A stretch of DNA of 64,000 nucleotides from Streptomyces sp. Alt3 (GCF_030719215.1 NZ_CP120983.1:124001-188000); one strand, 5' to 3'. Positions 50,444 to 59,824 are shown, numbered from the stretch's first letter. A program made the numbers and translations. The notes: generated from the letters alone by a model not told the origin.

Positions 50444-50687
50444 ACCGCGCCCTCGACCCGGACCGCTCCTGCTCCAGGCGGGGGCGGCGGTGACCAGGGC
50501 CGGTGCCGCACGCGTCGGGGCTGTGCGCTCATTCCGCACCCCTCTCCCGCATGAGAACTTCGGCGCAGGCTCGTGGTCAGCTGCCTGCCTGCCATTGTCG
50601 GTCGGCTCCGGGCCACCGGCCACCCGCTCAGGGCGTCGGCGGGTCCGGTCGGCCCGGCGGCGCCACTGAGCGGGGAAGCGCGGACGA

Positions 50688-50722
50688 CGGCGGGCCGGGC
50701 ACACGTTCTGCCCGGCCCGCCG
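50688..50722 (-). terminator. Strong candidate terminator after the spore-associated-like gene
   Basis: A perfect 14-bp GC stem (50688-50701 with 50709-50722) and a 7-nt loop lie 87 bp downstream of the minus-strand gene ending at 50809 and before the FUSC pseudogene. The rest of 50444-50808 holds nothing else I can support. Confidence 0.7.
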
Positions 50723-50808
50723 CTGCCCTCGGGCACGGGCGTCCTCCACCGCTGGAGCCGGAGGGGATGCCCGTGAGCGCGAGTCCTCGCGATGCCGAGG
50801 ACCCGGAA

Positions 50809-51258
50809 TCAGCGGATCTCGGTGGTCCGCTGCTCCTTGAGGGCCGCGCAGTTGGAGTTCTCCACCGACACGTAGACGTTGGCGATGCTGCCGCCCCAGC
50901 TCACGCAGTAGCCCTTGCCGTAGACGTAGCCCGGTCCGGCGTAGGACGTGAAGCTTCCGTCGTCCCCGGCCCACTCGTCGGTGGCGGGGACGTAGATGTA
51001 CGCGGACATCGGCTTGGCCGAACCCGGGTTGGTCCGGATGGTGGCGACACAGTTCCGGCCGTTGGAGGAGTTGTACGTCAGGTACACAGTGCCCAGCGAG
51101 CCGACGGGGACCGAGTTGACGGTCTTGTACGCCTTGCCGCAGACACCCTGCGGTGTGACGTTCGGCGCGGCGGAGGCCGTCGCGCCGAACGCGGCCGTGC
51201 CACCCACGAGCAGTGCGGTGGCCGCTCCGACAGCCGCGACATTACGCGCAGTTCTCAT
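50809..51258 (-). CDS. Secreted spore-associated-protein-like protein
   Basis: A 149-aa exported protein. A signal peptide (MRTARNVAAVGAATALLVGG to ATASA, ~residues 1-31) precedes a compact beta-rich domain with four Cys (GVCGKAYK, GRNCVAT, GYCVSWG, SNCAALKEQ), which suggests two disulfides. The segments YLTYNSSNGRNCVATIRTNP and SYAGPGYVYGKGYCVSWGGS resemble the Streptomyces spore-associated protein A family, so a spore or aerial-hypha surface location is plausible. ATG 51258 follows aggggga. Confidence 0.8.
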   Translation of the reverse strand: MRTARNVAAVGAATALLVGGTAAFGATASAAPNVTPQGVCGKAYKTVNSVPVGSLGTVYLTYNSSNGRNCVATIRTNPGSAKPMSAYIYVPATDEWAGDDGSFTSYAGPGYVYGKGYCVSWGGSIANVYVSVENSNCAALKEQRTTEIR

Positions 51259-51710
51259 ATTTCCCCCTTGTGTCCCTGAGAGCTGTTTGCTCCCACTTGA
51301 TGTGACCCTCGAACGACTCGGATGGTTGCACCGCATACACGTAGAGGTACGGGACGATCACCGCGGGATCGGGCTCCTCGCGGGATCCTGGCCGGTCGGA
51401 CGCCTGCCGGGCGACGAAAAGTTTTCGGACTTCCGCCTCTGGGCCCCCTTCCCGGCGGTGGCGGCTCACGCGGCAGCGGGGCCACGGGTTGCGCCGCGCC
51501 CGGCCTGACCGATCGTCAAGAAGGCCCGCATTCCGACTCGACGGGGCGGACCATCGTCGACGACGACGCCTCCGGGGCGCAGCGAGCCGACCGGCGACCG
51601 CGACGCAGGAGCTCCGCGACTTTGCGGAACCTTTACCCGCGATCGTCCGTTGGCCGGGTGAGCGAACGGGCTCGCGACCGACAACTCAGACGAAGACCGA
51701 GGTGACCTCG
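51259..51710. other. Divergent intergenic region
   Basis: The 452 bp between the spore-associated-like gene (minus) and terB-like gene (plus) should hold both promoters. I see no RNA gene or strong palindrome in it. Confidence 0.35.
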
Positions 51711-52259
51711 ATGGCAGTGTGGGACCGACTCAAGGATCAGGCCAGGACGCTGCAGCAGGGCCAGGGCGCACGCGGGCAGGCACCTGGAGGAAGCGCCGGG
51801 CGGGGCCCGGGGGGCGGCTCGCGCGCCCAGCTGGTCAGCACTCTGAAGTCACAGCTCGCATCTCTCAAGACGGAGCTGAAGAGCGGCGCCTACCGCGACG
51901 CGAGCATGGCGATGTGTGCGCTTGTCGCGGCCGCCGACGGGCATGTGGACCCCGCCGAGCGCCGGCATGTGGAGTCCCTGATCCTGGGCAACGAAGTCCT
52001 CCAGAACTTCCCGCCGGAGCAGTTGCGTCAGCGCTTCAACAAGCACGCGGACCAGTTGACTCTCAACTTCCAGCAGGGCAAGGCGGACGCGATCCAGGAG
52101 ATCGCCAAGACGGCCAAGAAGCCGACGGAAGCCAGGGCCGTGCTCCAGACGGGCATCGTCATCGCCGGCGCCGACGGCAACTTCTCGCAGGCCGAGCACA
52201 TGATCCTCCGAGAGGCATGCACGACGCTGGGGCTCTCCCCCGCCGAATTCCAGCTCTGA
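51711..52259 (+). CDS. TerB-family tellurite-resistance-type protein
   Basis: A 182-aa cytoplasmic protein. A Gly/Gln-rich N-terminal region (residues 1-40) precedes the all-helical TerB domain: LKSGAYRDASMAMCALVAAA, DGHVDPAERRHVESLIL and VIAGADGNFSQAEHMILREA. The two acidic DGH/DGN loops are the conserved metal-binding-like sites of the family. ATG 51711 is preceded by gaggtgacctcg. It stands alone here, without other ter genes, and is followed by a clear terminator. Confidence 0.9.
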   Translation: MAVWDRLKDQARTLQQGQGARGQAPGGSAGRGPGGGSRAQLVSTLKSQLASLKTELKSGAYRDASMAMCALVAAADGHVDPAERRHVESLILGNEVLQNFPPEQLRQRFNKHADQLTLNFQQGKADAIQEIAKTAKKPTEARAVLQTGIVIAGADGNFSQAEHMILREACTTLGLSPAEFQL

Positions 52260-52275
52260 TCCGAAGCCCCGGCAG

Positions 52276-52295
52276 GCCGCCCCTTCAGGGGCGGC
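52276..52295 (+). terminator. Terminator of the TerB gene
   Basis: A perfect 9-bp stem gccgcccct / aggggcggc with a 2-nt loop lies 17 bp after the stop. Confidence 0.7.
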
Positions 52296-52539
52296 GGGCC
52301 GGGCACGACGACTGTGTCCGCCGGCGGATCACACGCCACGCACGGCCGTGCGGGCAGACTCGCCGGCGGACGACCTCACACACAGAGCGGCGGCCGGTCG
52401 AGGCCCAGAGGAACGCGCAGCCGACCACTCGACGACTGCCGCCGCAGAATTAGCCACGATCGACCGACACGCCCGTGCGGAGGGCGTGTCCGCTCCGCAC
52501 TCACCCCGCCCTCACCGCCGGCCGGACATACCGCTCTCG

Positions 52540-52953
52540 TCACTCGGCATGCCCCGAGGGCGCCCGTGTGCCCGACCGGCGGTCCGCAGGCAGCGCACAG
52601 GCCGGCGTTCCGCCCGGCATCCGCTCGCGGTTGTTCGCGACGAGCCGGTAGACACCGTGCGCGATCCAGCGGAAAGGCGGAAGAGAGAGCAGCACCCCTG
52701 GGACGACCCAGCCTCGCCCGGCGTCCTGGAGCAGCTTGGCGACCGCCTGCACACCCCCGTGGACCGCTCCGGCCGGTGTCACCCACAGGAGTTCGTACTC
52801 CGCCCGCTCCTGGGTGACGCCGAGGACGTCCAGGTCCGCGAACTGCCAGGGAGAGATCTCGCAGCGCGGCCGGAGACGCCGCTCGGCGAACCTCACGGAA
52901 GAGGTACAGAAAGCACAGTCTCCGTCGTAGATCAGCACAGGTCGCGTCCGCAT
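52540..52953 (-). CDS. DCC-family (DUF393) thiol-disulfide oxidoreductase-like protein
   Basis: A 137-aa protein. The family signature PVLIYDGDCAFCTSSVRFAE at residues 5-24 gives the D-x-x-C-x-x-C-type motif (DGDCAFC). The second conserved block, GVQAVAKLLQDAGRGWVVPG, and the YRLVANNRERMPG end are present. ATG 52953 matches the family start; the frame extends to 53004 but overlaps the promoter region. Redox function is inferred from the cysteine pair. An iron box lies 55 bp upstream, though it may belong to the divergent gene. Confidence 0.88.
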   Translation of the reverse strand: MRTRPVLIYDGDCAFCTSSVRFAERRLRPRCEISPWQFADLDVLGVTQERAEYELLWVTPAGAVHGGVQAVAKLLQDAGRGWVVPGVLLSLPPFRWIAHGVYRLVANNRERMPGGTPACALPADRRSGTRAPSGHAE

Positions 52954-53007
52954 GACCTCATCATGCCCCACCGGATGGTCGAGGCGTGATTGACCCCTGA
53001 GCAAAAG

Positions 53008-53026
53008 TTAGCTTAGCCTTACCTAA
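53008..53026. promoter_or_regulatory. Iron box (DmdR/IdeR operator)
   Basis: The 19-bp site ttagcttagccttacctaa matches the DmdR1/IdeR consensus TTAGGTTAGGCTCACCTAA at 16 of 19 positions. It lies between the divergent DCC gene (52953) and the beta-propeller gene (53218) and should confer iron-dependent repression on one or both. Confidence 0.8.
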
Positions 53027-53217
53027 ATTTTACTGAGCTGTGGAGCTGCACGCGGTGGCCGCGCGCCGGAAGGACGTCGCTCGGCACATGTTCCTCCACC
53101 TGGATGCCCAGGACCTCGGGCCGGCCGACCGGCCGGCATCGGACAAGAAGGCGCGGACCGAACGCGCCCGACACGACGGGCGCTTCGAGAAGCGCGCGTC
53201 CAGGGAGAACAGCACAG

Positions 53218-54330
53218 ATGGACTCGCCCAATAGCCGTGTCCGCCGCATAGCCGCAATCGCCGTCACACTCGCGGTCGGCAGCGTTTTCACGCTCACCAG
53301 AACCGCGGCGGCAGGTGGCGGCACAGAAGGTGCCGGCACCCCGCCCGGCTCGCACGTGACGTCGGTCCCGCTCGCACCAGGCCTCTACCAGTCCGCCTAC
53401 TCCGAACGTAACGGCGTCCTCTGGGCGACCGCCTCCGTCGGGCAGCCTCCCGCCCCGGTCACCGGTTCCCAGCTGCTGCGGATCGATCCCGGCACCCTGG
53501 AGGTGCAAGCGGCGTACACGCCGCCCACGAGCGGCACGGTCGAGGCGGTCTACGGCATCGACGTCGACGACGAGCACGACACGCTCTGGGTCACCAACAC
53601 CCGCGACAACTCGGTGGCCGTCTACAGCCAGAGCACGGGCAGGCACCTCGTCACCCGTCAGAACGTGAACCACTCCCGCGAGGTCGTCGTGGACGAGAAG
53701 CGCGACCTGGTATGGGCGAGCGCCTTCGGCGACGGTGCTCTCGTCGCCTTCGACACCCGCACCTTCAAGGAGGTCAGGCGTGTGACCGTCGAGGGGGGCG
53801 GGCCCACCGGGCTGACGGTCGACGAACGCACGGGCACGGTCTACGCGGCCGACTTCACGAACGATCAGATCATCGAGGTCGCTCCCGGCTCCAGGACCCC
53901 GCGCCTGATTCCCACCGGCGAAGGACCGCTCTCGATCGCACTCTCCACCGACGGGCGCAGCGCGTACACGGCCGACCAGACCTCGGGGACCCTGTCCGTC
54001 GTCGACCTGCGGAAGGGCGTCGTCGCCACGTCTGTGCGGACGGGGAAGGGAGCGAAGTCCGTTGCCGTGGAGGCGTGTTCGGGCCGCGTCCTGGTCGCCG
54101 ACCGGCTGGCCGCAAGCGTGTCGGTGGTCGACCCGCGCAAGGGGGCCGTGGTGGAGTCCGTGACCACCGATGCGTACCCCAACCACGTCGAGGTGACCGA
54201 CGGCGGCACCGCCTACGTGCTAGACAAGTCCGGCTCCGGCCCCGCCGGCGAGGACGGGATCACCCGGATACGCCTGCACCCGCAGAGCCCTGCCCACCAT
54301 GACCCGACAGAGGTACGCCCTGTCTGCTGA
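53218..54330 (+). CDS. Secreted YncE-like beta-propeller protein under iron control
   Basis: A 370-aa exported protein. The N-terminal signal (VRRIAAIAVTLAVGSVFTLT, ~residues 8-27) precedes a seven-bladed YVTN/YncE-type propeller with repeated blade motifs: DDEHDTLWVTNTRDNSVAVY, DEKRDLVWASAFGDGALVAF, DERTGTVYAADFTNDQIIEV and STDGRSAYTADQTSGTLSVV. ATG 53218 has gggag upstream; the frame back to 53104 lacks a signal sequence. The iron box 192 bp upstream suggests a role during iron limitation. Its ligand is unknown. Confidence 0.87.
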   Translation: MDSPNSRVRRIAAIAVTLAVGSVFTLTRTAAAGGGTEGAGTPPGSHVTSVPLAPGLYQSAYSERNGVLWATASVGQPPAPVTGSQLLRIDPGTLEVQAAYTPPTSGTVEAVYGIDVDDEHDTLWVTNTRDNSVAVYSQSTGRHLVTRQNVNHSREVVVDEKRDLVWASAFGDGALVAFDTRTFKEVRRVTVEGGGPTGLTVDERTGTVYAADFTNDQIIEVAPGSRTPRLIPTGEGPLSIALSTDGRSAYTADQTSGTLSVVDLRKGVVATSVRTGKGAKSVAVEACSGRVLVADRLAASVSVVDPRKGAVVESVTTDAYPNHVEVTDGGTAYVLDKSGSGPAGEDGITRIRLHPQSPAHHDPTEVRPVC

Positions 54331-54618
54331 CCTGACACTCCCACAGGTCGTGGCACAGGGCCGGGCGAGGACGACCGGCTCCCGGAGGTGGTGCGCGGGG
54401 GAACGCGTTCGGCGTCCCCCCGCACGGCACGACGCGCGGCTGCTCCTCCGCACGACACCGCCCGCGCGTCGGCAGGTCCGCCGGAACGGGAAGCCAACGC
54501 CCTACGCTGGGCAGCAAGAACGCTGGCGGACGCATGCCGAGCCCCCGATCTCCCGGCATGGGGGCGGATCGGCCGTCGGCCACGCGCCGCCCCACGGAGC
54601 AAGGAAGTCGCCGTCCCC

Positions 54619-55560
54619 GTGCCCACCCTCCCCCGCCGCGCCGCGCTCTCCGCTCTCGTCGGCCTCGTGGCCCTCCCGATCGCCGCCTGCGACACCGCCC
54701 ACCCGGCTGCCGCGCCGCCCGCCCCCTCGCCGACCGGAGGTCCCGGACAGCGCCCGGGGCGCGCGTTCCAGGAACTGGAGCGGAGGTTCGGGGCCAGGCT
54801 CGGGGTGTACGCGATCGACACCGGTAGCGGCGCGTCCGTCACCCACCGCCCCGACGAGCGGTTCGCCTACGCCTCCACCTGCAAGGCACTGCTGGCGGGT
54901 GCGGTGCTGGACGGACACACGCTTCAGCAGCTCGAGCGGCGCGTACGGTACGGGCCCGGCGACCTCGTCGCCAACTCCCCGGTCACCGAACGGCACGTGG
55001 ACGCGGGTATGACCCTGCGTGCACTGTGTGACGCCGCCGTCCGCCACAGCGACAACGCCGCGGCGAATCTCCTCTTCGACGAGATCGGTGGGCCCCGTGG
55101 CCTTCAGGACGCGCTCATCGCCCTCGGTGACCGCACCACCCGCTGCGACCGCTACGAGACCGATCTCAGCGAGGCGGCGCCCGGTGACCCACGCGACACC
55201 AGCACCCCTCGTGCACTCGCCACCGATCTGCGTGCGTACGCGCTCGGCGACGTCCTCGGCACGGAGAAGCGGGCCGTGCTGACCGACTGGCTCAGGCGCA
55301 ACACCACCGGAGGGGCCCTGATCCGCGCGGGAGCCCCCGCCGACTGGCCGGTGGGCGACAAGACCGGTACGGGCGGCTACGGAACCCGCAACGACATCGC
55401 AGTCCTCTGGCCACCGGAGTCGGCGCCGGTCACCATCGCCGTGCTGTCCCGTCGGTCCACTCGCGGAGCGAAGCCGCAGGACGCGCTCGTCGCCGAGGCG
55501 GCCCGTGTCGCGCTCACCGCTCTCGCCGGGCAGAAGCCTCCCGGCGCTCAGGGGCGGTAG
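54619..55560 (+). CDS. bla: Class A beta-lactamase
   Basis: A 313-aa exported serine beta-lactamase that hydrolyses penicillin-type rings. The signal ends in a lipobox-like LPIAAC, so it may be a lipoprotein. Active-site motifs are complete: S-x-x-K in YASTCKALLAG, S-D-N in AVRHSDNAAANLLF, the omega-loop Glu in YETDLSEAAPGD, and K-T-G in VGDKTGTGGYGTRNDIAVLW. The omega loop reads E-x-x-L-S instead of the common E-x-x-L-N. GTG 54619 is used because aaggaag lies at good spacing and the signal peptide follows at once. The 3' end overlaps the VOC gene by 13 bp. Confidence 0.93.
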   Translation: MPTLPRRAALSALVGLVALPIAACDTAHPAAAPPAPSPTGGPGQRPGRAFQELERRFGARLGVYAIDTGSGASVTHRPDERFAYASTCKALLAGAVLDGHTLQQLERRVRYGPGDLVANSPVTERHVDAGMTLRALCDAAVRHSDNAAANLLFDEIGGPRGLQDALIALGDRTTRCDRYETDLSEAAPGDPRDTSTPRALATDLRAYALGDVLGTEKRAVLTDWLRRNTTGGALIRAGAPADWPVGDKTGTGGYGTRNDIAVLWPPESAPVTIAVLSRRSTRGAKPQDALVAEAARVALTALAGQKPPGAQGR

Positions 55561-55934
55561 CGGAGCGGGTGATCCGCGGGTACCTCCGTCAGCACGATCC
55601 GATGGCCGTCGGGGTCGGCGATCCACATCTCGATCAGCCCCCAGGGCTCCTGGAGCGGCGGCCGGAGAACGTGTGCCCCGTGGGCAGCCACCTCCTCGTA
55701 CGCCGCCGCGCAGTCCTCGACCTGCATCCAGAGTCTCAGCGTCTCGGTCGGCGGTACCTCCGAGCGCCCCGACAACTCCAGGAAGCCCCCGCCGAGGAAG
55801 TACACCGTTCCACGTTCGGGGCCGGAACCGAACTCCCGGTAGACGGACAGTCCGAGCGTTCGCCCGTAGAAGTCACGGGAGGCCTCAGGGTCGCGAGGCC
55901 TCAGCAATACCCTGCTGCTCAGTACGTGCACCAT
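55548..55934 (-). CDS. VOC (glyoxalase/bleomycin-resistance-like) family protein
   Basis: A 128-aa protein with the paired beta-alpha-beta3 VOC fold. It starts MVHVLSSRVLLRPRDPEASR, with FYGRTLGLSVYREFGSGPER and the C-terminal GLIEMWIADPDGHRIVLTEV, whose Glu/His pattern suggests a metal or ligand site. The family includes lyases, dioxygenases and drug-binding proteins, so no substrate is named. ATG 55934 gives the family start. Confidence 0.85.
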   Translation of the reverse strand: MVHVLSSRVLLRPRDPEASRDFYGRTLGLSVYREFGSGPERGTVYFLGGGFLELSGRSEVPPTETLRLWMQVEDCAAAYEEVAAHGAHVLRPPLQEPWGLIEMWIADPDGHRIVLTEVPADHPLRYRP

Positions 55935-55995
55935 GGGCCCGACCCTACGCGGCCCGGCGATGCGGAGCCGTACGCCGCCCGGTGGGCCGCTCCGG

Positions 55996-56439
55996 TCAGG
56001 AGGCCTCCACCGCGGCCTTGATCCGCTGCCCGAAGGCGGGGGCGTCCTTTCGTGCGGCCGCCACGGCGAGCCCCACGAGGAGCTTGCCCAGTCGGTGCCC
56101 CTCCAGATCGTTGAAGATACGCACCTTGGTTCGGCCATCGGCAAGGGCTTCGAGGTCGTAGCCGCCTTCACGGGCGGTCACGAGATTCGTCGAGACCTCG
56201 TTCCAGCGGATGCGCGTCGGCGCGACGAGTTCACTGATCCGGAACTCACGCCGGGTCGTCATGCCGGCATCCTTGACCGTGCTGCGGAACACGGTGCCCA
56301 CCGCTGTCGGGCCGGCCGGGGTCTTGGAGATGTCCTGGACACGAGGGCTGAACTTCATGTCGTTCTCGCCGTCCGCCAGGAAGGCGAAAACCTCTGCGAC
56401 GGGACGGTCGATGTCGACCGTCACCTCGAACCGGGCCAT
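55996..56439 (-). CDS. SRPBCC family protein
   Basis: A 147-aa helix-grip protein: MARFEVTVDIDRPVAEVFAF at the start, TVFRSTVKDAGMTTRREFRI in the middle, and a long C-terminal helix (LLVGLAVAAARKDAPAFGQR). It matches the polyketide-cyclase/dehydrase-like group that binds hydrophobic ligands. ATG 56439 follows gaggagatcc, a strong site. It is in the same orientation as the VOC gene 61 bp downstream and may share a transcript with it. Confidence 0.85.
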   Translation of the reverse strand: MARFEVTVDIDRPVAEVFAFLADGENDMKFSPRVQDISKTPAGPTAVGTVFRSTVKDAGMTTRREFRISELVAPTRIRWNEVSTNLVTAREGGYDLEALADGRTKVRIFNDLEGHRLGKLLVGLAVAAARKDAPAFGQRIKAAVEAS

Positions 56440-56617
56440 GGGATCTCCTCCGATACGACGGGGCGGCGCGGCGCGCCCCGGGATGGCAGTGCCTCCCAGG
56501 ATCCTCGCCCCCCGGCCGCTCGGCAGCCGGACAGGCACCTCCGGCGCGCAATCGGGTGTTCGTACACCGTTCGGCAGTCCCGCGCCGTACGCACAGGGGG
56601 CAGCCGGAGACCTGGGC

Positions 56618-57553
56618 TCAGTGCGCGATGGAGTCGATCAGCTCACGTGCGCCCTGCCGCAGCAGGGACACGGCCACGGAGGTCCCGAGCGTGGCGGGGT
56701 CGAGCGGACCGGCCCATTCGTGTGCGTTGAGGACCGTCTTGCCGTCCGGAGTGAACACGCAGGCACGCAACGAGAGGTCGCCGTTGCGGTGAGCTGTGGC
56801 GTATCCGGCGATCGGCGAGTTGCAGTGGCCCTGCAGGACGTGGAGGAACATGCGCTCCGCCGTGATCTCCCGATAGGTCCCCGGATGGTTGAGTGCGCCG
56901 ACGGCCTCGATGGTCGCCGTGTCGTCCTCGCGGCACTGCAGGGCGAGAACGCCCGCGCCGATCGGGGGGCACATCGTCTCCGGGGTGAGGATGTCGCTGA
57001 TCACGTCGGGCCGGCCGATGCGGTGGAGACCCGCGACGGCAAGGAGCAGCGCGTCGGCCTCCCCCGCGGCCAGTTTCGCCAGTCGCCGGTTGGCGTTGCC
57101 GCGGAAAGGGACACAGTCCAGATGGGGGTGCGAAGCGGCGAGTTGTGCTGTCCGGCGAACGGACGACGTGCCGATGCGGGTGCCCTCGGGAAGCTGATCG
57201 AGCGTGAGTTCGTCCGGGTGCACGAGGGCGTCACGGATGTCGTCGCGTTCGAGGAACGCGGCGAACGTCGTGCCGGCGGGCAGCGGGCGGTCGGCGGGGA
57301 TGTCCTTGACGCAGTGGACCGCCAGGTCCGCCTCCCCGGCGAGCAGCGCGGCGTCGACCTCCTTGGTGAAGGCGCCCTTGCCTTCGACCTTCGAGAGATC
57401 CCCCATCCACTTGTCGCCCGTGGTCCGGACGGGGACGACCTCGGTGACGGTTGCGGGGTGGAGGGCCGCGAGGCCGGCCCTGACGCGCTCGACCTGAGCC
57501 AGGGCCATGGGTGAGTCACGGGAGACGATACGGATCAGCTCAGGAGCGGACAT
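56618..57553 (-). CDS. hemC: Hydroxymethylbilane synthase (porphobilinogen deaminase)
   Basis: A 311-aa enzyme that joins four porphobilinogen units in haem/tetrapyrrole synthesis. It opens with [20 protein letters not shown]. The catalytic Asp lies in [14 protein letters not shown], substrate Arg residues in [17 protein letters not shown] and [13 protein letters not shown], and the dipyrromethane-cofactor Cys in [13 protein letters not shown]. Length is normal. No other hem gene is adjacent, so this may be a second copy next to the usual hem cluster; that needs the rest of the genome. ATG 57553 is clear. Confidence 0.93.
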   Translation of the reverse strand: MSAPELIRIVSRDSPMALAQVERVRAGLAALHPATVTEVVPVRTTGDKWMGDLSKVEGKGAFTKEVDAALLAGEADLAVHCVKDIPADRPLPAGTTFAAFLERDDIRDALVHPDELTLDQLPEGTRIGTSSVRRTAQLAASHPHLDCVPFRGNANRRLAKLAAGEADALLLAVAGLHRIGRPDVISDILTPETMCPPIGAGVLALQCREDDTATIEAVGALNHPGTYREITAERMFLHVLQGHCNSPIAGYATAHRNGDLSLRACVFTPDGKTVLNAHEWAGPLDPATLGTSVAVSLLRQGARELIDSIAH

Positions 57554-57948
57554 GGGGGTCACGATAGACCGCCATGTCCCAGCGGGGATCGTCCGACGCG
57601 GTAGGGACGTTGTTTTCCGGACCGCCCCCACGATGTCCAGGAGCGTCATCTGCCGCCGATTTCCGGCCGCCTTGGAATGCGGCTCCGACCGGATGCGACC
57701 GAAGTCCTGAGATCTGCCTTCTACATGACAATAGGGCTCCCATCAGGTCATGTTGACGGCCCGTCGAGGAAAGCTGTTCGTTCTTGAAGCAACGGGCCGG
57801 GCCGAAGGGGCCATCCCCCCTCGAACTCCTGTGGCCGATTAGGCACCCTGCACCCTTGCCTCACTCCCCCGAGGGCTGTCTGCCACCCGACGAGATCCCT
57901 AGCATGACCACACACCGACTTCACTCTCTTTGAACCGCGAGGGGCTGG
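57554..57948. other. Divergent intergenic region
   Basis: The 395 bp between hemC (minus) and the methyltransferase gene (plus) should hold both promoters. No RNA gene, repeat or palindrome stands out. Confidence 0.35.
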
Positions 57949-58764
57949 ATGAGCCACGGGGACACCTCCATTCCGAAGAACATCGACGTGAACGTGCCGA
58001 GCGTCGCGCGGATGTACGACTACTACCTGGGCGGCAAGGACAACTACCCGGCCGACCGGGTCGCGTGCGAGCACCTGCTGGAGCGTGTGCCGAGCACCAA
58101 GGTCCTCGCGGTGAACAACCGGAGATTCCTGCGGCGCGTGGTGCACCACCTGGCCTCCGAGTACGGGATACGCCAGTTCATCGACCACGGGTCCGGCCTG
58201 CCGACCCAGGACAACGTCCACCAGGTCGCCCAGCTCGTGGACCCGGACGCCAGGGTCGCCTACATCGACAACGACCCCATCGTCCTGGCACACGGCAAGG
58301 CCATACTCGAGGAGAACGACCGGACCGCGGTCATCCAGGCGGACATGAGGGACACCGAGGGAATCCTCTCCCATCCGGAAGTGGTTCGGCTCATAGACTT
58401 CGACGAGCCGGTGGCAGCCCTGTTCGTGTCCGTGCTGCACTGCATCCCCGACGAGGACGACCCCGCGGGTCTGGTCCGACGTGTGGCGGAGCGACTGGCC
58501 CCTGGGAGCTTCCTGGTGGTGTGCCAGCTCGTGAGTGAGGACGCCGCGACCCGCGACTTCGTCACGGACTTCATGGCGAAGAGCACCGGAAACCAGTGGG
58601 GGCGGGTCCGTCAGCAGGCCGACGTGCACGGCTTCCTGGAGGGCCTGGACGTGTTGTCCCCGGGCCTGGTGGAGGTCTCGACGTGGCGACCGGATTCGGA
58701 TCTGGCGCCGAAGCAGGAGACCAAGGAGTGGATCGAGTTCGGTGGCGTCGCCCGCAAGTGGTGA
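57949..58764 (+). CDS. S-adenosyl methyltransferase-like protein (DUF574/PF04672)
   Basis: A 271-aa cytoplasmic protein of the actinobacterial SAM-methyltransferase family found beside WhiJ/conservon-type regulators. Landmarks are the family start NVPSVARMYDYYLGGKDNYP (~residues 15-34), the SAM-loop region IRQFIDHGSGLPTQDNVHQV, the acidic VAYIDNDPIVLAHGKAIL, and DFDEPVAALFVSVLHCIPDE. The methyl acceptor is unknown. ATG 57949 follows gaggggctgg. Its position next to the XRE/DUF397/ATPase genes suggests a shared regulatory module. Confidence 0.9.
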   Translation: MSHGDTSIPKNIDVNVPSVARMYDYYLGGKDNYPADRVACEHLLERVPSTKVLAVNNRRFLRRVVHHLASEYGIRQFIDHGSGLPTQDNVHQVAQLVDPDARVAYIDNDPIVLAHGKAILEENDRTAVIQADMRDTEGILSHPEVVRLIDFDEPVAALFVSVLHCIPDEDDPAGLVRRVAERLAPGSFLVVCQLVSEDAATRDFVTDFMAKSTGNQWGRVRQQADVHGFLEGLDVLSPGLVEVSTWRPDSDLAPKQETKEWIEFGGVARKW

Positions 58765-58807
58765 CGTGGGTCGTGTGACGCGGGATCAGTGACTGCGGGG
58801 CAGGTAC

Positions 58808-59716
58808 TCAGCTGTAGCGCTCGAGTGCCTGCCTCAGCAGCTTCCTGCTCGCCACCGGGCTCGGCGACTGGGCGCTGAGCGAGTCGAGGATCCAGCGGTA
58901 CTCGTCCGTGCTCTCCTGCTTGTTCACGGACGTGGCATTGGTCAGGTGCTCGATGTAGGCGACATCGGGGAGCCCGTCCATCGCGAACCGCAGATACGTG
59001 ATGCCGTTGCCCGGAGAAGTGTGGGCGGTCACCTCGAAAGGGGCCACCTGCACGATCACATGCGGCAGCCGAGTCATCTCCAGCAGGTGGACAAGCTGCT
59101 CACGCATCACCCGGGCGCCACCCGTGGGGCGCATCAGTACCGCCTCGTCCAGCAGCACCCAGAGCTTCGGCGCATCGCTTCGCTGAAGCAACTTCTGCCG
59201 CCTGAGCCTCAGTTCGACCCGGCGCCGGGTGATCTCCTCCGATTCGAGGGCATGTCCGGAACGGACCACCGCGTAGGCGTAGTCGGCTGTCTGCAGCAGT
59301 CCCGGAACGTAATGCCCCTCGTACGTACGGATGGACGCGGCGGCCTCCTCCAGACCGACCAGGGGCTCGAACCAGTCCGGCAGCACGTCGGCGTAGTTGC
59401 GCCACCATCCGCGCTGTCCCGCCCTCCGCACCAGGTCGATGAACTCTTCCGTTCTGGCCGGATCGCTCACGCCGTAGAGCGTGAGGAGATCCGCGGCGTC
59501 GCGCTCCTTGCAGGGGGAGTGCCCTGTCTCCATCCGGCTGATCTTGGCCGTCGAGCACCGGATCCGGTCGGCGGCGACATCAGGGGTGATGCCTGCCTCG
59601 CCACGCATGCGCCGCAGTTGCGCGCCCAGTACCAGGCGTAACGCGGTGGGGCTGGCCGCCGTGGCCGAGGCGAGCGTCGGCTTCCGGGACGGCTGAAGCG
59701 GTTCGATGCCGGGCAT
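58808..59716 (-). CDS. XRE-family regulator with DUF5753 domain (WhiJ/Scr1-like)
   Basis: A 302-aa regulator. The HTH lies at ~28-85 (LGAQLRRMRGEAGITPDVAA; STAKISRMETGHSPCKERDA) and DUF5753 at ~110-290 (EAAASIRTYEGHYVPGLLQT; VMREQLVHLLEMTRLPHVIV; YLRFAMDGLPDVAYIEHLT). Such proteins act in Streptomyces development together with a small DUF397 protein, here encoded 108 bp upstream on the same strand. ATG 59716 is the start. Confidence 0.93.
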   Translation of the reverse strand: MPGIEPLQPSRKPTLASATAASPTALRLVLGAQLRRMRGEAGITPDVAADRIRCSTAKISRMETGHSPCKERDAADLLTLYGVSDPARTEEFIDLVRRAGQRGWWRNYADVLPDWFEPLVGLEEAAASIRTYEGHYVPGLLQTADYAYAVVRSGHALESEEITRRRVELRLRRQKLLQRSDAPKLWVLLDEAVLMRPTGGARVMREQLVHLLEMTRLPHVIVQVAPFEVTAHTSPGNGITYLRFAMDGLPDVAYIEHLTNATSVNKQESTDEYRWILDSLSAQSPSPVASRKLLRQALERYS

Positions 59717-59824
59717 GCGGACTCCTGAGGACGGGCGTCTTGACGCCAGTGTGCCATCAGGAGCCCCGGGAAGGCCCGGCCGTTGCGAGAGTTCCGCGCC
59801 TTTTCGGCCCGCCCTGCGGCGAGT

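Noticed and set aside
53023..54186. 387-codon minus-strand ORF beside the iron box
   Set aside because: It is antisense to the propeller gene with its signal peptide and blade repeats.
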